Shown here one piece after another: positions 23,201 through 34,803 of a stretch of DNA of 64,000 nt (position 1 is the first letter of the stretch; every line of letters starts with the position of its first letter). This DNA comes from Ashinkailepas kermadecensis (Eukaryota; Arthropoda; Thecostraca; Neolepadidae). The DNA lies in contig JAOTOM010004277.1 in the NCBI GenBank assembly GCA_034440615.1, positions 1 to 64,000 on the forward strand, in the 5' to 3' direction. The translations under genes and the position numbers were made by a program. Under the pieces are notes generated by a model that ran no database searches, was not told the origin of the DNA, and was given only the letters and a program-made list of their open reading frames with translations.

Positions 23201-26200
23201 ACTCTCTATTGCCACATCAGGAGGCAGCAGTACATCCCGGTGAAACAGCTAATCGAGATATACCTAATCGAGTCCGGTCAGGAATTTTCCTCCTTTTTGA
23301 GGGATAAAATTTGCGAAATGTGGTCCCGCAAATGTTAGAGTAAGCCAGCCTCTTCCCCAAAAAACTTCTATTGGGGGCTAAAACCTTGGCAACTCCAATC
23401 AGAAATGCTGGCTACGATATTGACGGACATCAACAACGTTCCGTTCCTTGGATGGATGAACGCTATGATTACAAACGTACGGAGAATAAGATGATAGGAG
23501 AGCGGCGGAAATTAACAGGGCAGGTTATCAACTTCTGCATTTGCGACACTGGATTACAAACACAACATTGCCCAGCGGATGACTATTTCCGGAGAAGGAG
23601 ATGAAGACAGTGACTAGTCGTTTAGCAGTTCCAATGCAGATAGCAATTTAAAATGTTTTTGTGTAAAGATTTACCTTCACACCGCCATCCTAGCCGTAGA
23701 TACTTAGAAAATCAGTGAGTGGAGCGTTGTTGTTATCTTTTTGGACGCCGTTAGCAGAAAAGCAGCATGGCAACGTCCATGCTGGAGAACGATGGCCTCC
23801 TTATCCTATCAGTGGTTGATTGTTGTGGCTTACGCTTCTCTTTCCTTATAATAGCTGCTCTCGTTAACCTGACAAGTAAGTAATGCAAGTACTTGAACGG
23901 TTTATTAAATCACTAGTTACTTTCAATTAGCGTAAGGAGTATGTCTAGAACCTGAAAACATCATCATTGTGACATCATTACTTCAAGAGCTGAGAATCGG
24001 GGCAGATTACATTTTTCAAATGAAGCTCAAAGGATGCAGGAAATGCTTGGATAACATGAATAGCTTATCCTGAGCTATGTGCTTGTACACTGTATGCAAA
24101 AAAAAATCGCAGGGTGGTTTCTGACTCGAGCGACAAGGTAACCAAAAATGTGAATGCTTTCACCGCCTTGAACTACTTCAATAATCAAACATTCGTTTCC
24201 GTTGTTTGCAATCCCAATGGACTTAGAAGCCTTATTGCTGCAGTTTCATAAGGCACAGACACCTTGTTGGTGCAGCCTCATTATAAGTATGCGCATTCCA
24301 CGAGCAATTTCACCATCCGTCAGTGACCCGGGGTTAAACGGAATTGGATATTTATAGGACTGCGCATACAAAATGTCAACAATCGCGTCATCATCCCAAA
24401 GGTTGCATGGTACTCTTCTTGGGAAACATGCAGCCAGCGGTCGGTGCAGGCTGTAATCTGCCTAGCCTTGGAACGCCTTTCACTGCCGCGACGGCCGGAC
24501 CGGCTCCAGGCGAAACGGTCGTCCGGCCGTGCCCAGGGCAGTGTGATAAGACCCTCCCAAATCGTCACCGCAGCGTACCGTCGCCGCAGCGTCCCGTCCA
24601 CCGAGCGGGGCGGCCAGAAGTGGTGGCTGTGTCACTGAACCGGCTTGTCCGAGCACCACACACTTGCCCCCCCCCCCCCCTCCACCTGCAGGGCCAGGGG
24701 TGGCTACACATACCGACAGAAGGTCTCAGGTACAGTGCGATATGTAGCGTAGTAACGTGAAGCAAATATTGAACGGCAGTCGAATTATTAGTTCCGACGA
24801 CTTATAGCAAGATAGAAAGTGCATGCCAGTTATAGCTAGGTAAAGACACTCCAAACCATTTTTGCGCACACAAACACAATCATACAGGAACCTACATGCG
24901 CACACAAACCAAGCATACAGACATTAATATTGTACGGAAAGAAAACAGTGTAAATCAATAAATGAAAACGGGAAAGGTGACATGGAAGGACGACATAGAA
25001 AATACTTGGAAATATTTTGTAGATTACGAACATATTGATACAAAACACTTTGTAGGAATTAGGAAAAAGAGTATGCAGATCGGTCCACAACAGAGAGTAA
25101 ATTTGGTAAGCGAGATCACAACCTGACCAGCCTCGTACTGGCGGTGAAAAGTAGGGACAGGACCATATACAACATACGATTTTGCCATAATGCTGAGCAA
25201 AATATGCTTAAGCCGCAGACAGCAATCTTTTGTAGTAATTTATGACACTGACAACGAACCATAAAGAATACCTGGCGCACAAGCTGCGGCGAAATTGTTG
25301 ATGTCATCGATGTCATAATGCCAAATTGTTGATGCCATTGAAGTCATAATGCTAAATGTTTGATGTCATTGATGTCATGATGCTAAATTGTTGATGTCCT
25401 CGATGTCATCATGCCAAATTGTTGATGAAATTGATGTCATAATGCTAAATTGTTGACATCACTGACGGAGCTAAGGGAGCGGCATGAAGAGTGATTTGAG
25501 TTGTGTGTCATTCAAATGGACGCCAATTTTAACGTCACAGTCTGTAAATACTCCGAGATATCCGTGCACTCCAATGGACCTCGTTTTGCTGAAGACGGTA
25601 AATGGCCATGAAGCTATTAATCACTCGTGTACGCATGTTAGTACAGTTATAAATTACTCCGAAATGCCCACCGTTGCACGCTTGAGGGCATCGTGCTATG
25701 CCATGCTGCACACTTCTGGGATGTCGTCCAAAAAGATCGAAGGTGGTCCGTTGGACCATGTGATATATGCATGTTGTCACATGACCACAAGAAACTTTGT
25801 CTCAGAACTTGCAGGAAGCATGCCGAATACTATTGTAAAATTTGGGAGGCCCGAAGAGAGAACCAAGTGATCTTTTCCAAGCCCCATGTGAGTTGCATCC
25901 CCTACTCACTCCACTTCCAAGATTTAATGAATACTTGTGTTCTGTTCAGTAGCGGATTTTTTCAGCAGACAACGTACCGTCCAGATCAGCGCGCGCCACA
26001 CCCATAGTTCCCGCCAGCCTACCACCCAGCAGTGCGGTGGTGCCGGCGGGCGCCAACTTACCACCCAGCAGGGACGCCCCGAGCAGCGCGCGCCACACCC
26101 ATAGTTCCCGCCAGCCTACCACCCAGCAGTGCGGTGGTGCCGGCGGGCGCCAACTTACCACCCAGCAGGGACGCCCCGAGCAGCGCGCGCCACACCCATA

Positions 26201-26680
26201 GTTCCCGCCAGCCTACCACCCAGCAGTGCGGTGGTGCCGGCGGGCGCCAACTTACCACCCAGCAGGGACGCCCCGAGCAGCGCGCGCCACACCCATAGTT
26301 CCCGCCAGCCTACCACCCAGCAGTGCGGTGGTGCCGGCGGGCGCCAACTTACCACCCAGCAGGGACGCCCTGAACAGCGCGCGCCACACCCATAGTTCCC
26401 GCCAGCCTACCACCCAGCAGTGCGGTGGTGCCGGCGGGCGCCAACTTACCACCCAGCAGGGACGCCCCGAGCAGCGCGCGCCACACCCATAGTTCCCGCC
26501 AGCCTACCACCCAGCAGTGCGGTGGTGCCGGCGGGCGCCAACTTACCACCCAGCAGGGACGCCCTGAACAGCGCGCGCCACACCCATAGTTCCCGCCAGC
26601 CTACCACCCAGCAGTGCGGTGGTGCCGGCGGGCGCCAACTTACCACCCAGCAGGGACGCCCCGAGCAGCGCGCGCCACAT
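20208..26680 (-). CDS. Gene C: CPAP3/obstructor-type protein, three ChtBD2 domains, 232 aa
   Basis: Secreted chitin-binding protein. CDS join on the minus strand: 26680-26644, 23009-22373, 20232-20208; 699 nt, 232 residues plus stop. The signal peptide is MWRALLGASLLGAVFA; domain 1 spans about Cys22-79, domain 2 Cys94-149 and domain 3 Cys161-225, with the tail SEEAYEK. It is the paralogue of gene B, sharing exon layout, linker lengths and several exact strings. An N-V-T sequon lies at about residue 47. A TATA box stands 46 bp upstream of the ATG. Intron 1 contains six extra copies of most of the signal exon with its donor. Only the first donor gives an open frame: reading on into the next copy frameshifts by 97 nt and stops in its GTAAGT. 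Confidence 0.94.
20233..22372 (-). other. Gene C intron 2
   Basis: AT-rich unique sequence. No repeat array is seen at the exon 2 donor here, in contrast to gene B. Nothing else was recognised. Confidence 0.7.
22373..23009 (-). CDS. Gene C exon 2: three ChtBD2 domains in one exon
   Basis: The minus-strand acceptor 'cacctcctgtttcag' gives a phase-1 start. Cores are DCDVYWDC, ICDKYYLC and DCRKFYIC. The exon ends CDIPINVPE-TG|GTGAGTTC; the apparent TGG-TGA at 22374-22369 is the donor. Confidence 0.95.
23010..25984 (-). other. Gene C intron 1, unique part
   Basis: No coding signal. It includes a poly-C run at 24667-24680 and a five-copy ~33-bp repeat at 25293-25462 based on 'gttgatgtcattgatgtcat'. 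Confidence 0.7.
25293..25462. repeat. ~33-bp minisatellite, 5 copies
   Basis: Degenerate units of 'ttgatgtcattgatgtcata' plus 'atgctaaattg'. It lies inside gene C intron 1. Confidence 0.85.
25985..26677 (-). repeat. 97-bp minisatellite built from the gene C signal exon and its donor, 7 copies
   Basis: 'cagtgcggtggtgccggc' recurs every 97 bp (about 26028, 26125, 26222, 26319, 26416, 26513, 26610). On the minus strand every unit contains TGTGGCGCGCGCTGCTC, CTGCTGGGTG and then GTAAGTTGG, which are the coding end and donor of exon 1. A second, weaker near-copy GGGTGGTAGGCTGG sits inside each unit. Copies 4 and 6 from the left share a 'cctgaac' variant where the others have 'cccgagc', so a two-unit block was probably duplicated as well. 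The rightmost unit is the real exon. Confidence 0.96.
26644..26680 (-). CDS. Gene C exon 1: signal peptide
   Basis: The minus-strand ATG at 26680 (context CAAC-ATG) encodes MWRALLGASLLG plus G, then donor GTAAGT at 26643. It joins exon 2 in phase 1 to give a leader ending near AVFA. I chose this ATG because it alone lies downstream of a TATA box; the six array copies read ATGGG-TGTGG at the same place and lose the frame. Confidence 0.92.
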
Positions 26681-26718
26681 GTTGTCGATCAAGAGTCTGG
26701 CGGCGGAGCAGCTCGATG

Positions 26719-26726
26719 CTTATATA
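26719..26726 (-). promoter_or_regulatory. TATA box of gene C
   Basis: TATATAAG on the minus strand, 46 bp before the ATG. An initiator-like CCAGACT puts a plausible start site at about 26698, 28 bp downstream of the box, which leaves a very short 5' UTR of about 18 nt. Confidence 0.75.
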
Positions 26727-27034
26727 CGGCGGGTCGGTGATCTGCCGCTGCCGGCCGCTGTGAGCGGGCGTCTGTTCGGGCAGAGCGTCCCGACTCGTCT
26801 CGGCTGCCGCCACCCACCGCCACTGTCAGTTGTGCAAGCGGTGGCCGGCCGGCCGTGCCAGCCGCTCTGTTGCACTGGGCTGCGGGCGCGCGAGTGCGCC
26901 CAAGCGAGGCCGGCGCTGCAGAGCAGCCACGCCGGCAGGGTGTCGGGGAGGGCGATGGTGCGCGCACGGGTCTGTTGGAACGTACAGCGGGTGAGATAAA
27001 ATGGCGAGAGATTCCGACCCCCATCATTTACTGA

Positions 27035-27870
27035 TGCAAGATGAGATGGGTAACTTCACCCTTGATAGGCGTGAGCGGAAATTTTCTAACCTACCCTTCG
27101 CTTGTGTGAGACGAAGTGTCCGAACACATCCTTGACAAAAGTGAGCGAAGATGTCGAACTCATATTTGACGAGTGTGGGCGGAAATGTCGGACCGCATCC
27201 TTGACTGGTGTGGGCAGAAATGTCCAACCTCATCCTTGACTTGTGTGGCCGGAAATATCGGACATCATCCTTGATTGGTGTGGGCAGAAATGTCCAACCT
27301 CATCCTTGACTGGTGTGATTGGAAATGTCGGACCGCCTCCTTGATTGGTGTGGGCGGAAATGTCGGACCTCATCCTTGACTGGTGTGGGCAGAAATGTCC
27401 AACCTCATCCTTGACTAGTGTGGGTGAAAATTAAAACCTCATCCTTGACTGGTGTGGGCGAAAATGTCGGACCGCATCTTTGACTGGTGTGGTGGAAATG
27501 TCGGACCTCATCCTTGACTGATGTGGGCAGAAATGTCGGACCTCATCCTTGACTGGTGTGGTCGGAAATATCGGACCTCATCCTTGACTGGTGTGGGCAG
27601 AAATGTCCAACTTCATCCTTGACTTGTGTGGTCGGAAATATCGGACATCATCCTTGACTGGTGTGGGCAGAAATGTCCAACCTCATCCTTGACTTGTGTG
27701 GTCGGAAATATCGGACCTCACCCTTGACTGGTGTGGGCGAAAATGTCGGGCATCATGCTTGATTGGTGTGAGAGGAAATGTCAGACATCATCCTTGGCTG
27801 GTGATATGTGTGGGCAGAAATGTCCAACCTCATCCTTGACTGGTGTGAGAGGAAATGTTCCGCTTGACTC
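27035..27870. repeat. 35-bp minisatellite, ~23 copies
   Basis: Units of 'ctcatccttgactggtgtgg' plus 'gcagaaatgtccaac' with many variants. It begins about 310 bp upstream of the gene C TATA box. Confidence 0.92.
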
Positions 27871-28978
27871 GCATGAGCGGGAAAGTCAGATTTGACCGTT
27901 GACCGGCGCATCAAAAATAACATGGTTTTCGTGGTTCCTTGTGAAAGAAAGCATGCGACAATGCTTGACTCGGGACTTAGTCTGAAACAATGCCAAACAG
28001 CATGCACTGCCTCCAAAATTGGACCACCGATTATGACCGCCGATATGCCACTAGAAATAACGTCGTAGCGCGGCGACTTGACCAAGGTTGTTTTCGCTTG
28101 ATCAATAATTATTATGAACCCTTCACAGAGTGCATGGCAACAGAAAGGCCACTCATCTTTACTTGGGTAGCCGACATTATTACATAATCAAGAACAGGAT
28201 CACGCAAATTTTGGTTAGATTCAAGTGAAGTATTACCCATCTCCAGTGGCGTAGAAACAAGGGGCAGGGGGGGGACATACTCCTCTAACTTTCAAGCTGC
28301 GAGGGAATACCATTAAAGTTTTCGATCGTTTAAAGAGAAGTTAGAACCGCTATTGGCTTTGTCGTCTTATATACCGCATTGAAGAACTAAGATTAACAGG
28401 AGGCTGTAAAATATAACCTTCATATTTTCTGAAAGTGTTCTCAGTTGGCAGCCATACTCCAGTAGCTACTTTCCACAATCGGTCAGGTACTTGCTGCTGC
28501 TGACACAAAATTGAAAAAATGAGTTTTGTGGGCTTCCGAGAAGCCGGATGAAGACCTCCGACAATTATGCAACTATGCTCCGAAGCATCAGGATGTCCAC
28601 AAAATGATATTTGCAATAGTTACAAGTGTTCGCTACCTTGCATTGCCATATCGACGCCTAACCTAATTTGACCTGGGATGGCCCGACCATCGTAAAATAC
28701 CAGAAGCATATTGTCAATACATAGAATTAAGCTCTCAGGTGCTATGAGTGATAAAACTTATTGACAATCCATATTTAGACAGTGCATCGCAGTATATCTG
28801 CTATGTGGTGTTTTTCTCAGACCGTGGCCGATGTGATCTCGACAAGAGGATCACAGGTCACGAAGCACTTACGATGACTAGCTAAAGTCATCACGGTGTA
28901 AAATATGCTACAACTCATCAAGTGGAAACACAAGCTACCACCAGCCAAGCACTCGCTACGTGAAAACAACCTCGGGGA
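27871..28978. other. Non-coding, nothing recognised
   Basis: Unique sequence without a domain-bearing frame or a clear repeat. Confidence 0.5.
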
Positions 28979-29523
28979 TAGTAAAAATAGTATGATGATG
29001 AACGGTAAGTTACATATCAATTGAGCGAAATCAGTACTTTTATCAAAAATTTATAAAACAAAATTTCCCGACGTTTCGACTTTATTGCCTTCATCAGGGA
29101 AACTATCTATGGGTGGACAAATTATTTACCCAGGGTCAATACATCGCAACGGAACGGTCATCTTTACCGTTGCGATATATTGACCCTGGGTAAATAATGT
29201 GTAATCTTTGCTGTATCTGTATTTGCAATCCTGATCCCAGTGTCGCGTATCAAACCACGAATCGAACCGCGTACTTAACATGCATTGTGTTAACGGCTGT
29301 GTGATTTTCCGAAAAGGTGCTGAAGTCAGAGGTATAAAAAGTGAATTTTACCGTGATTTTTAAAGCGCATAAACATGTTTTCAGTCCGACCCATATATAG
29401 TTTTCCTGATGAAGGAAATATAGTCGAAACGTCGGGAAATGTCTTTTAATTTGTGATAAAAGTACTGAATTGGCTCAATCGATATTTAACTTACCGTTCA
29501 TCATCATATATTTTTACCAATCT
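28979..29523. mobile_element. Foldback/MITE-like element with ~120-bp inverted arms and a nested palindrome
   Basis: The left arm (about 28979-29110) is complementary to the right arm (about 29395-29523). Shared blocks include 'gatgatgaacggtaagtta', 'cagtacttttatca' and 'cccgacgtttcgact..ttcatcagg'. Inside, 29121-29152 pairs with 29167-29198 ('attatttacccagggtcaat' and its complement), a second stem. No transposase frame is present. Confidence 0.85.
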
Positions 29524-30486
29524 GTCTCTCCTCCCGTACAGCGTAGGCGAAATCAAAATAGCCATGGCGCAAATCATTATACTGAACGCTGCCTTACACT
29601 TGCCTACTGTGCGTCAATGGCACTGTTACAGACACATTCGTTCAAACGTCAAGGCACTAGAAACAAGCAACTGATGAACACCTTTCGAAACGTAGATAAT
29701 TCGAGTTAATCGGTTTGCATCACCTGAGCCATATCCAATGCATGCACATGTGTGGGATGAAATGCCTTGGACTGCATGAGTACATGATAAATTATGACAT
29801 GTTTCTAAGGTTAATGAGTCATATACTTTACACGAAATCTGACTTATCTGTAATATTTTAGATTTAGGTGAATGTCTGCCCTCGTGCCGATCTGGATACG
29901 TTGGGTGGTGCCGAAAGAGGTGCGGACGGCTCTCTTTCGAACTTCGTGATGTTTTTCATTACGCTAATACTGATGCATGGAAATAATGCATTTAGTAGCT
30001 ACGGTGAGCAAACATCTATCTCACGCACAGAAATAACTTTGATTGACATCATAGCTTAAGATATTTCACCAAAAAACCTGACTCATACTGGATATTTCAT
30101 GAAAAGTCTAGGCAATGCAGCTAAATGTTCTAATTGATTCTTTTCGTCGAATTTGTCTGGCGACAGCTGGTTATTTCATGAAATGTATGCAATTAACGGT
30201 CGAATGTTTTGATCAGAGCCGTCGTTTAAGAGCTATGCCATTCGCAGGTCGAATGAAAAAAACTGCAAGCAATGCAGGATTTCAATACAAGCCTGAAGCC
30301 AATATATCTGAATACGCTTCGTGATTTGAGGTTTTCAGCTGCCGTGGTGGTGGTCCTGGAATTCAAAAGTCATCAGGCACTTGAGGATTGAAGAAGCCAT
30401 CGCTTTGCTACATGAGAACGTCGAAACGTTGGCTTCACAACAAGCATGTCCACGAACAAATGGCTACGAACGACGGCCAAGCCTGG
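29524..30486. other. Non-coding, nothing recognised
   Basis: AT-rich unique sequence. Only short frames are present, with no recognisable family. Confidence 0.5.
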
Positions 30487-30695
30487 GGGCGAGTCTACTC
30501 CCGTGTATATGGTGCACAAGTTCACCTGAGCGGCCTGGCCCGGGACAAGTCTACTCCCGTGTATATGGTGCACAAGTTCACCTGAGCGGCCTGGCCCGGG
30601 ACAAGTCTACTCCCGTGTATATGGTGCACAAGTTCACCTGAGCGGCCTGGCCCGGGACAAGTCTACTCCCGTGTATATGGTGCACAAGTTCACCT
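30487..30695. repeat. ~61-bp minisatellite, ~3.4 copies
   Basis: Nearly identical units of 'agtctactcccgtgtatatg' plus 'gtgcacaagttcacctgagc' plus 'ggcctggcccgggaca'. On the minus strand each unit contains CAGGTGAAC, a donor-like string, but no adjoining exon was found. Confidence 0.92.
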
Positions 30696-33140
30696 GAACG
30701 GGCTCACCACTTTTGAAACCGCAATCGTAACACTCGTTTCTTTGTTACACCGCTTCGCGTCCTAATTTTTTTTTCCAGCCAGAGTCAAACTTACTCTTTT
30801 CTTTTTGACATCTAGCATTTTTGTCCTAAATGTTTTTATGAGCAGTGGAGATGTGCGAAAAATTGGGACATTGTCTCAATCTTACAAAATTTCACACATG
30901 ACCTCGCCCCTGAAGTTCATCCCACTGGGTCACGCTTGATGTCAGTCCTGAGATCATTTTGCAAACGTCACGCTGAGCTTTGTTTTACTTCCATACCTGC
31001 TCTGCTTGGAACTGCCAGGGGATCGTGCCAACCACCTCTCGTGCCATTTGAAGGTAACAAGTTGTTCAGTGCTGGTGAGGGTTAGATTATAGTAGAGGGT
31101 CAGTGCTGGTGAGGGTTGGTTTGTAGTACAGGGTCAATGCTGGTGAGAGTTGCATGACCAGGGCTCTGGATGGGTTCCGGTGAGGATAAAATAAAAATGC
31201 GCGTATTTCCTGCAGGGTACTTGCAGGGACAAAGTACATGCATGGAGCCTACAATTGCGACATAGGTCAATGTCCTAGTGTGACCTTGTAAACGTCAACC
31301 TTATTTCAATTTGTGAATGTCAAAGACACACTTCCTAGCTACGCTTGGTTAATAAAATATCCATTTGGACATTGCGTGTAAAGAAAATATACGACCTTCA
31401 ATATACCAGGAGGTGCTGAGTTGACATCAAAAGTAACGATAAAGATTATACTTTATCCATTATCTTTACTTTATCCAATATCCATTTGCACAGAACTCAG
31501 TGTCAGCGAACACCTGGGCCTTAGTTCATTGATACTGAGCATGTGTGTGCAATATCATCGTTGCTTTAGCACAAATTCGCCTGATATGCCTTCAAGAATG
31601 AGACCAGATCTAGTTGACCTGACATGTCCCAAATTGTTCAGGATATCATATTGTTTTGTATTTGTTCCTTATGTGAAGATATGTACAAACGACGCATCAT
31701 CAGCCGTGCGAAATTTCAGAGCGTTATGTTAAATCGTTCTGCGCCATAGATATGGCTATAGCTAAACAAATTACTGACTGAGCTGGTGGGGTGGGGAGCG
31801 GGAGGGGAGGTGACATCCGTATCTCCAATATCACAGAGTCCAATGCCACATCGCCTCCAATGATACAGAGCCATCACCCACTACACTGCGAAGTAACATA
31901 TAGCCGCCCGTCCGTTCACCACCATCACTTACCTCGTGACTCGGCTGGTCAGAGCCGCAGGGAGGGGTGGGGCCGGCCGCGTTGACCCAGATCTGGGTCA
32001 CTGACGCCACCCGATGGTCACTGGCGTCGACCGGTCGGGCGGAAGACTGCATGTCAGCAGAGTCGGCCCAACACGGGCTGCTATGACCCGGTTCGCAGTC
32101 GGGAAGCTATGAATAAGCGACACAGCTTGATTGCCGCGGCAGGGCGCAGCGCTGGACTATGAGCCCATTACAAAGACGAGACCATTTGTGTCCTGGTTTA
32201 CTTGGTGATCTGCCATCTTTGAAGTGGTTTATATCCTCGAGGTCAGCACGACAGAGGCGGATACTTGGCTCGGCCCTCAAAGTCACAGGCACGACCATGT
32301 AGTGTAACCATCGCCTGCCGAGAGCCTTCCAATCGGGCGTGCTTAACACCGCTCTCCAATTCTCCCCCCCCCCCTCCCCCCACACCCGCCTCGGACGGAT
32401 GGCTGATTGCAATACGCTCGGGTGGGGTGGAGAATCAGTTGGACCCAGTGGGATCTATAGAACTAATGGGGCTAGAACAACGAAGTTAATAGGGTAGATG
32501 TTTCCCTAGGGGAACTATCATGTGTGAAGATTGAAGTTTTTTGGTTAAGGTGAAGCGAGGTCAAACACCCCAAATGTGTTAATTTTCAGTGTTGCTCGCG
32601 CATTGGTTGTTTCTTACGCGAAATCTACCAGAGATAGCGCTAGTTTGTATATACGCAGTTTGTTGAGAATGAAATTCGACATATCTTGATATATTTATGT
32701 TAGCAATTGACAAATAAGATATAATATCTACGTCGAATCCTAAGCTAAACTTGCTCATATTTTGATAGCCCCACCGCTGAAAGCCTTGCCATCTGGGCGT
32801 AGGTATAGCATTGTGCGATGTCATGTAGCGTATTTTATGGGATCTGGTGTAGGTTTTGGCGCTGAACTCCAACAAAGCACTAATATATGCTCTTATGATT
32901 CACATTCAGTGATTTCGAGAAGGTCAACAAATGGCATTTGAGGTTACCTCAGGTCAGGAACCTTAGATAAGCTTGAACAGGTTAAAACATTGGCAACATG
33001 TAGAGTCGGTCATCTAAATGCATTCTTTTGTACAATTTTGGACCGAAGAAATGCATTCAACCATAAGCGTTTCATCCTTGTGTCACTTCGACTCGAACAG
33101 AGTACAATACTCCAGTACAATTCTTGAACCACATCTTCAT
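30696..33140. other. Non-coding region with a small tandem repeat
   Basis: It holds three ~38-bp copies of 'gggtcagtgctggtgagggt' at about 31065-31160 and a poly-C run at 32367-32380. No gene recognised. Confidence 0.55.
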
Positions 33141-34803
33141 CATGGATCATGTACGCCTGGATTGGAAACCAACAGCTGTTTGTGTATCAGCCCACCTAGC
33201 GGAGGGTAAGTAAAAACACGGAAACGCGGCCGGTTTTAGGCCGTGCGCCTATGGGAGTTCTGGGTACACATTTCGTATTTGATTTTTTTTCGAATTGATC
33301 CCAAGAGGATTGCATCAGCCTTTCATGATACATAATTAATCAAGGAACTTTCCCGTTCTTTCCTTATTGATTTATTCGCTCCGTTCAGAAGTTGTCGTGG
33401 TGCGAAGTGACGACATCTGTGAGAGGGAGCCCACCTCGCCCCAAGGGTCGGCCCACCGATGTTGATATCTTGATGATCTTTATCTTGAATCTTTTTCTCT
33501 TATCTCTCTATCTTTATCTTTATCTTGAAATGATTGGACGAGGCAAAGTGCATGAAGGCAATGGGCAGACCAAAATGAATGGGGGGGGGCACATTCCATT
33601 GGCTCCCATGTTAGAAGTTGAAATAATTTCTGGGGTGGGCTAAGCAAACATTGAGGTGGCAGTTTCCCCTCAAAGGTATATAAAACAACACCCCTGAGTC
33701 GAACGACTGGCAAGTGGTAGCGAATCGGCGAGAGGTAGTGGCGTTGCCAGCTAGGGTATGTTGCAAGGGCTGATCCAAGGGGGAGGAAGCGAAAGTGGCG
33801 CCCCTTATGACCCGAAGGACGCCTCTCTTGGGTGTTCCAGTGTACCCCCTCCCTCAAATTTATCAGCGCAACGCGCTCCTCGGCCTTGGAACGGCAGTCC
33901 TCTGGGAGTCCAAACGCACGCCGCGAATTTTTCGGCGAAAGGCACCCCTCAGACAAAAGCAAATGGTGCCCCTCTGGGAAATCGGAGTGTACCCCGTCCA
34001 AATGTTCTGGACCAAGAGCCGCCCCTCTGAAGAAATGACGCCTCCTTGGCAAAATCTTAATCTGTCAGTGATATGGTATAGGGGGCGGCTTGTACCCTCC
34101 ATGGAACTTCCGCTCAATCCTCTTTGCGGATTGGTGGATACGCCGAAGTCTATACTCTCCCATTCAGTTGTGTAAACCACTCCACCGGATAATATCAGCC
34201 ACATATCTAGAGAGCAAGTCACATATCATTGAGGGTAATCAGCCACATATCATTGAGGGTGCGGGCGAAAGCAGAGCCGCCATTTCTTATCTTTGAGGGT
34301 GAAACTGCCCCCTCAATGCATGCTTCCCCCCACCCGCAATAATTTCAACTTCTAACATGGGAGCCTATGGAATATGACCCCCCCCCTATTAATTTTGGTC
34401 GGCCTATTGCCTTCATGTACTTTGCCCCCTCCGATCATTTTAAGAAATTAACATCGGTGGGCCGACACTTTCGGCGAAATGGTCTTCCTCTCACAGATGC
34501 CTTCACTTCGCATCACAACTTTGGAACGGAGCGTCAAAAAATTAATAAGGAAAGAACGGTAAGGTTCCTTGATCAATTTTGTATCATGAAAGGAAGATGC
34601 AATCCTCCTGGGGTGGCTGAATCAAGTGAAAAAAAATCAAATACGAAATGCGTACCTCGAACTCCCATAGGCGCACGGCCTAAAACTGGCCGCGTTTCCG
34701 TGTTTTTTACATACCCTCCGCTAAGTGGCAGGTTGGTGCCGCTGATACGCGCAGATGAAAGGCGCCGACGCGGAGTTTCCAATCCAGGCGTATATCATCC
34801 ATG
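33141..34803. mobile_element. Large inverted-repeat (foldback) element, ~550-bp arms
   Basis: The left arm 33141-33700 is complementary to the right arm at about 34250-34803. Outer ends match ('acgcctggattggaaac' and its complement), as do 'aggccgtgcgcctatggga', 'ttgatt/aatcaaggaac', 'aacatcggtgggccga' and 'cccatgttagaagttgaaa'. The spacer carries degenerate 'gtgtaccccctcc' and 'gcccctctg' repeats. No transposase is present. A clean target duplication was not found. Confidence 0.85.
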
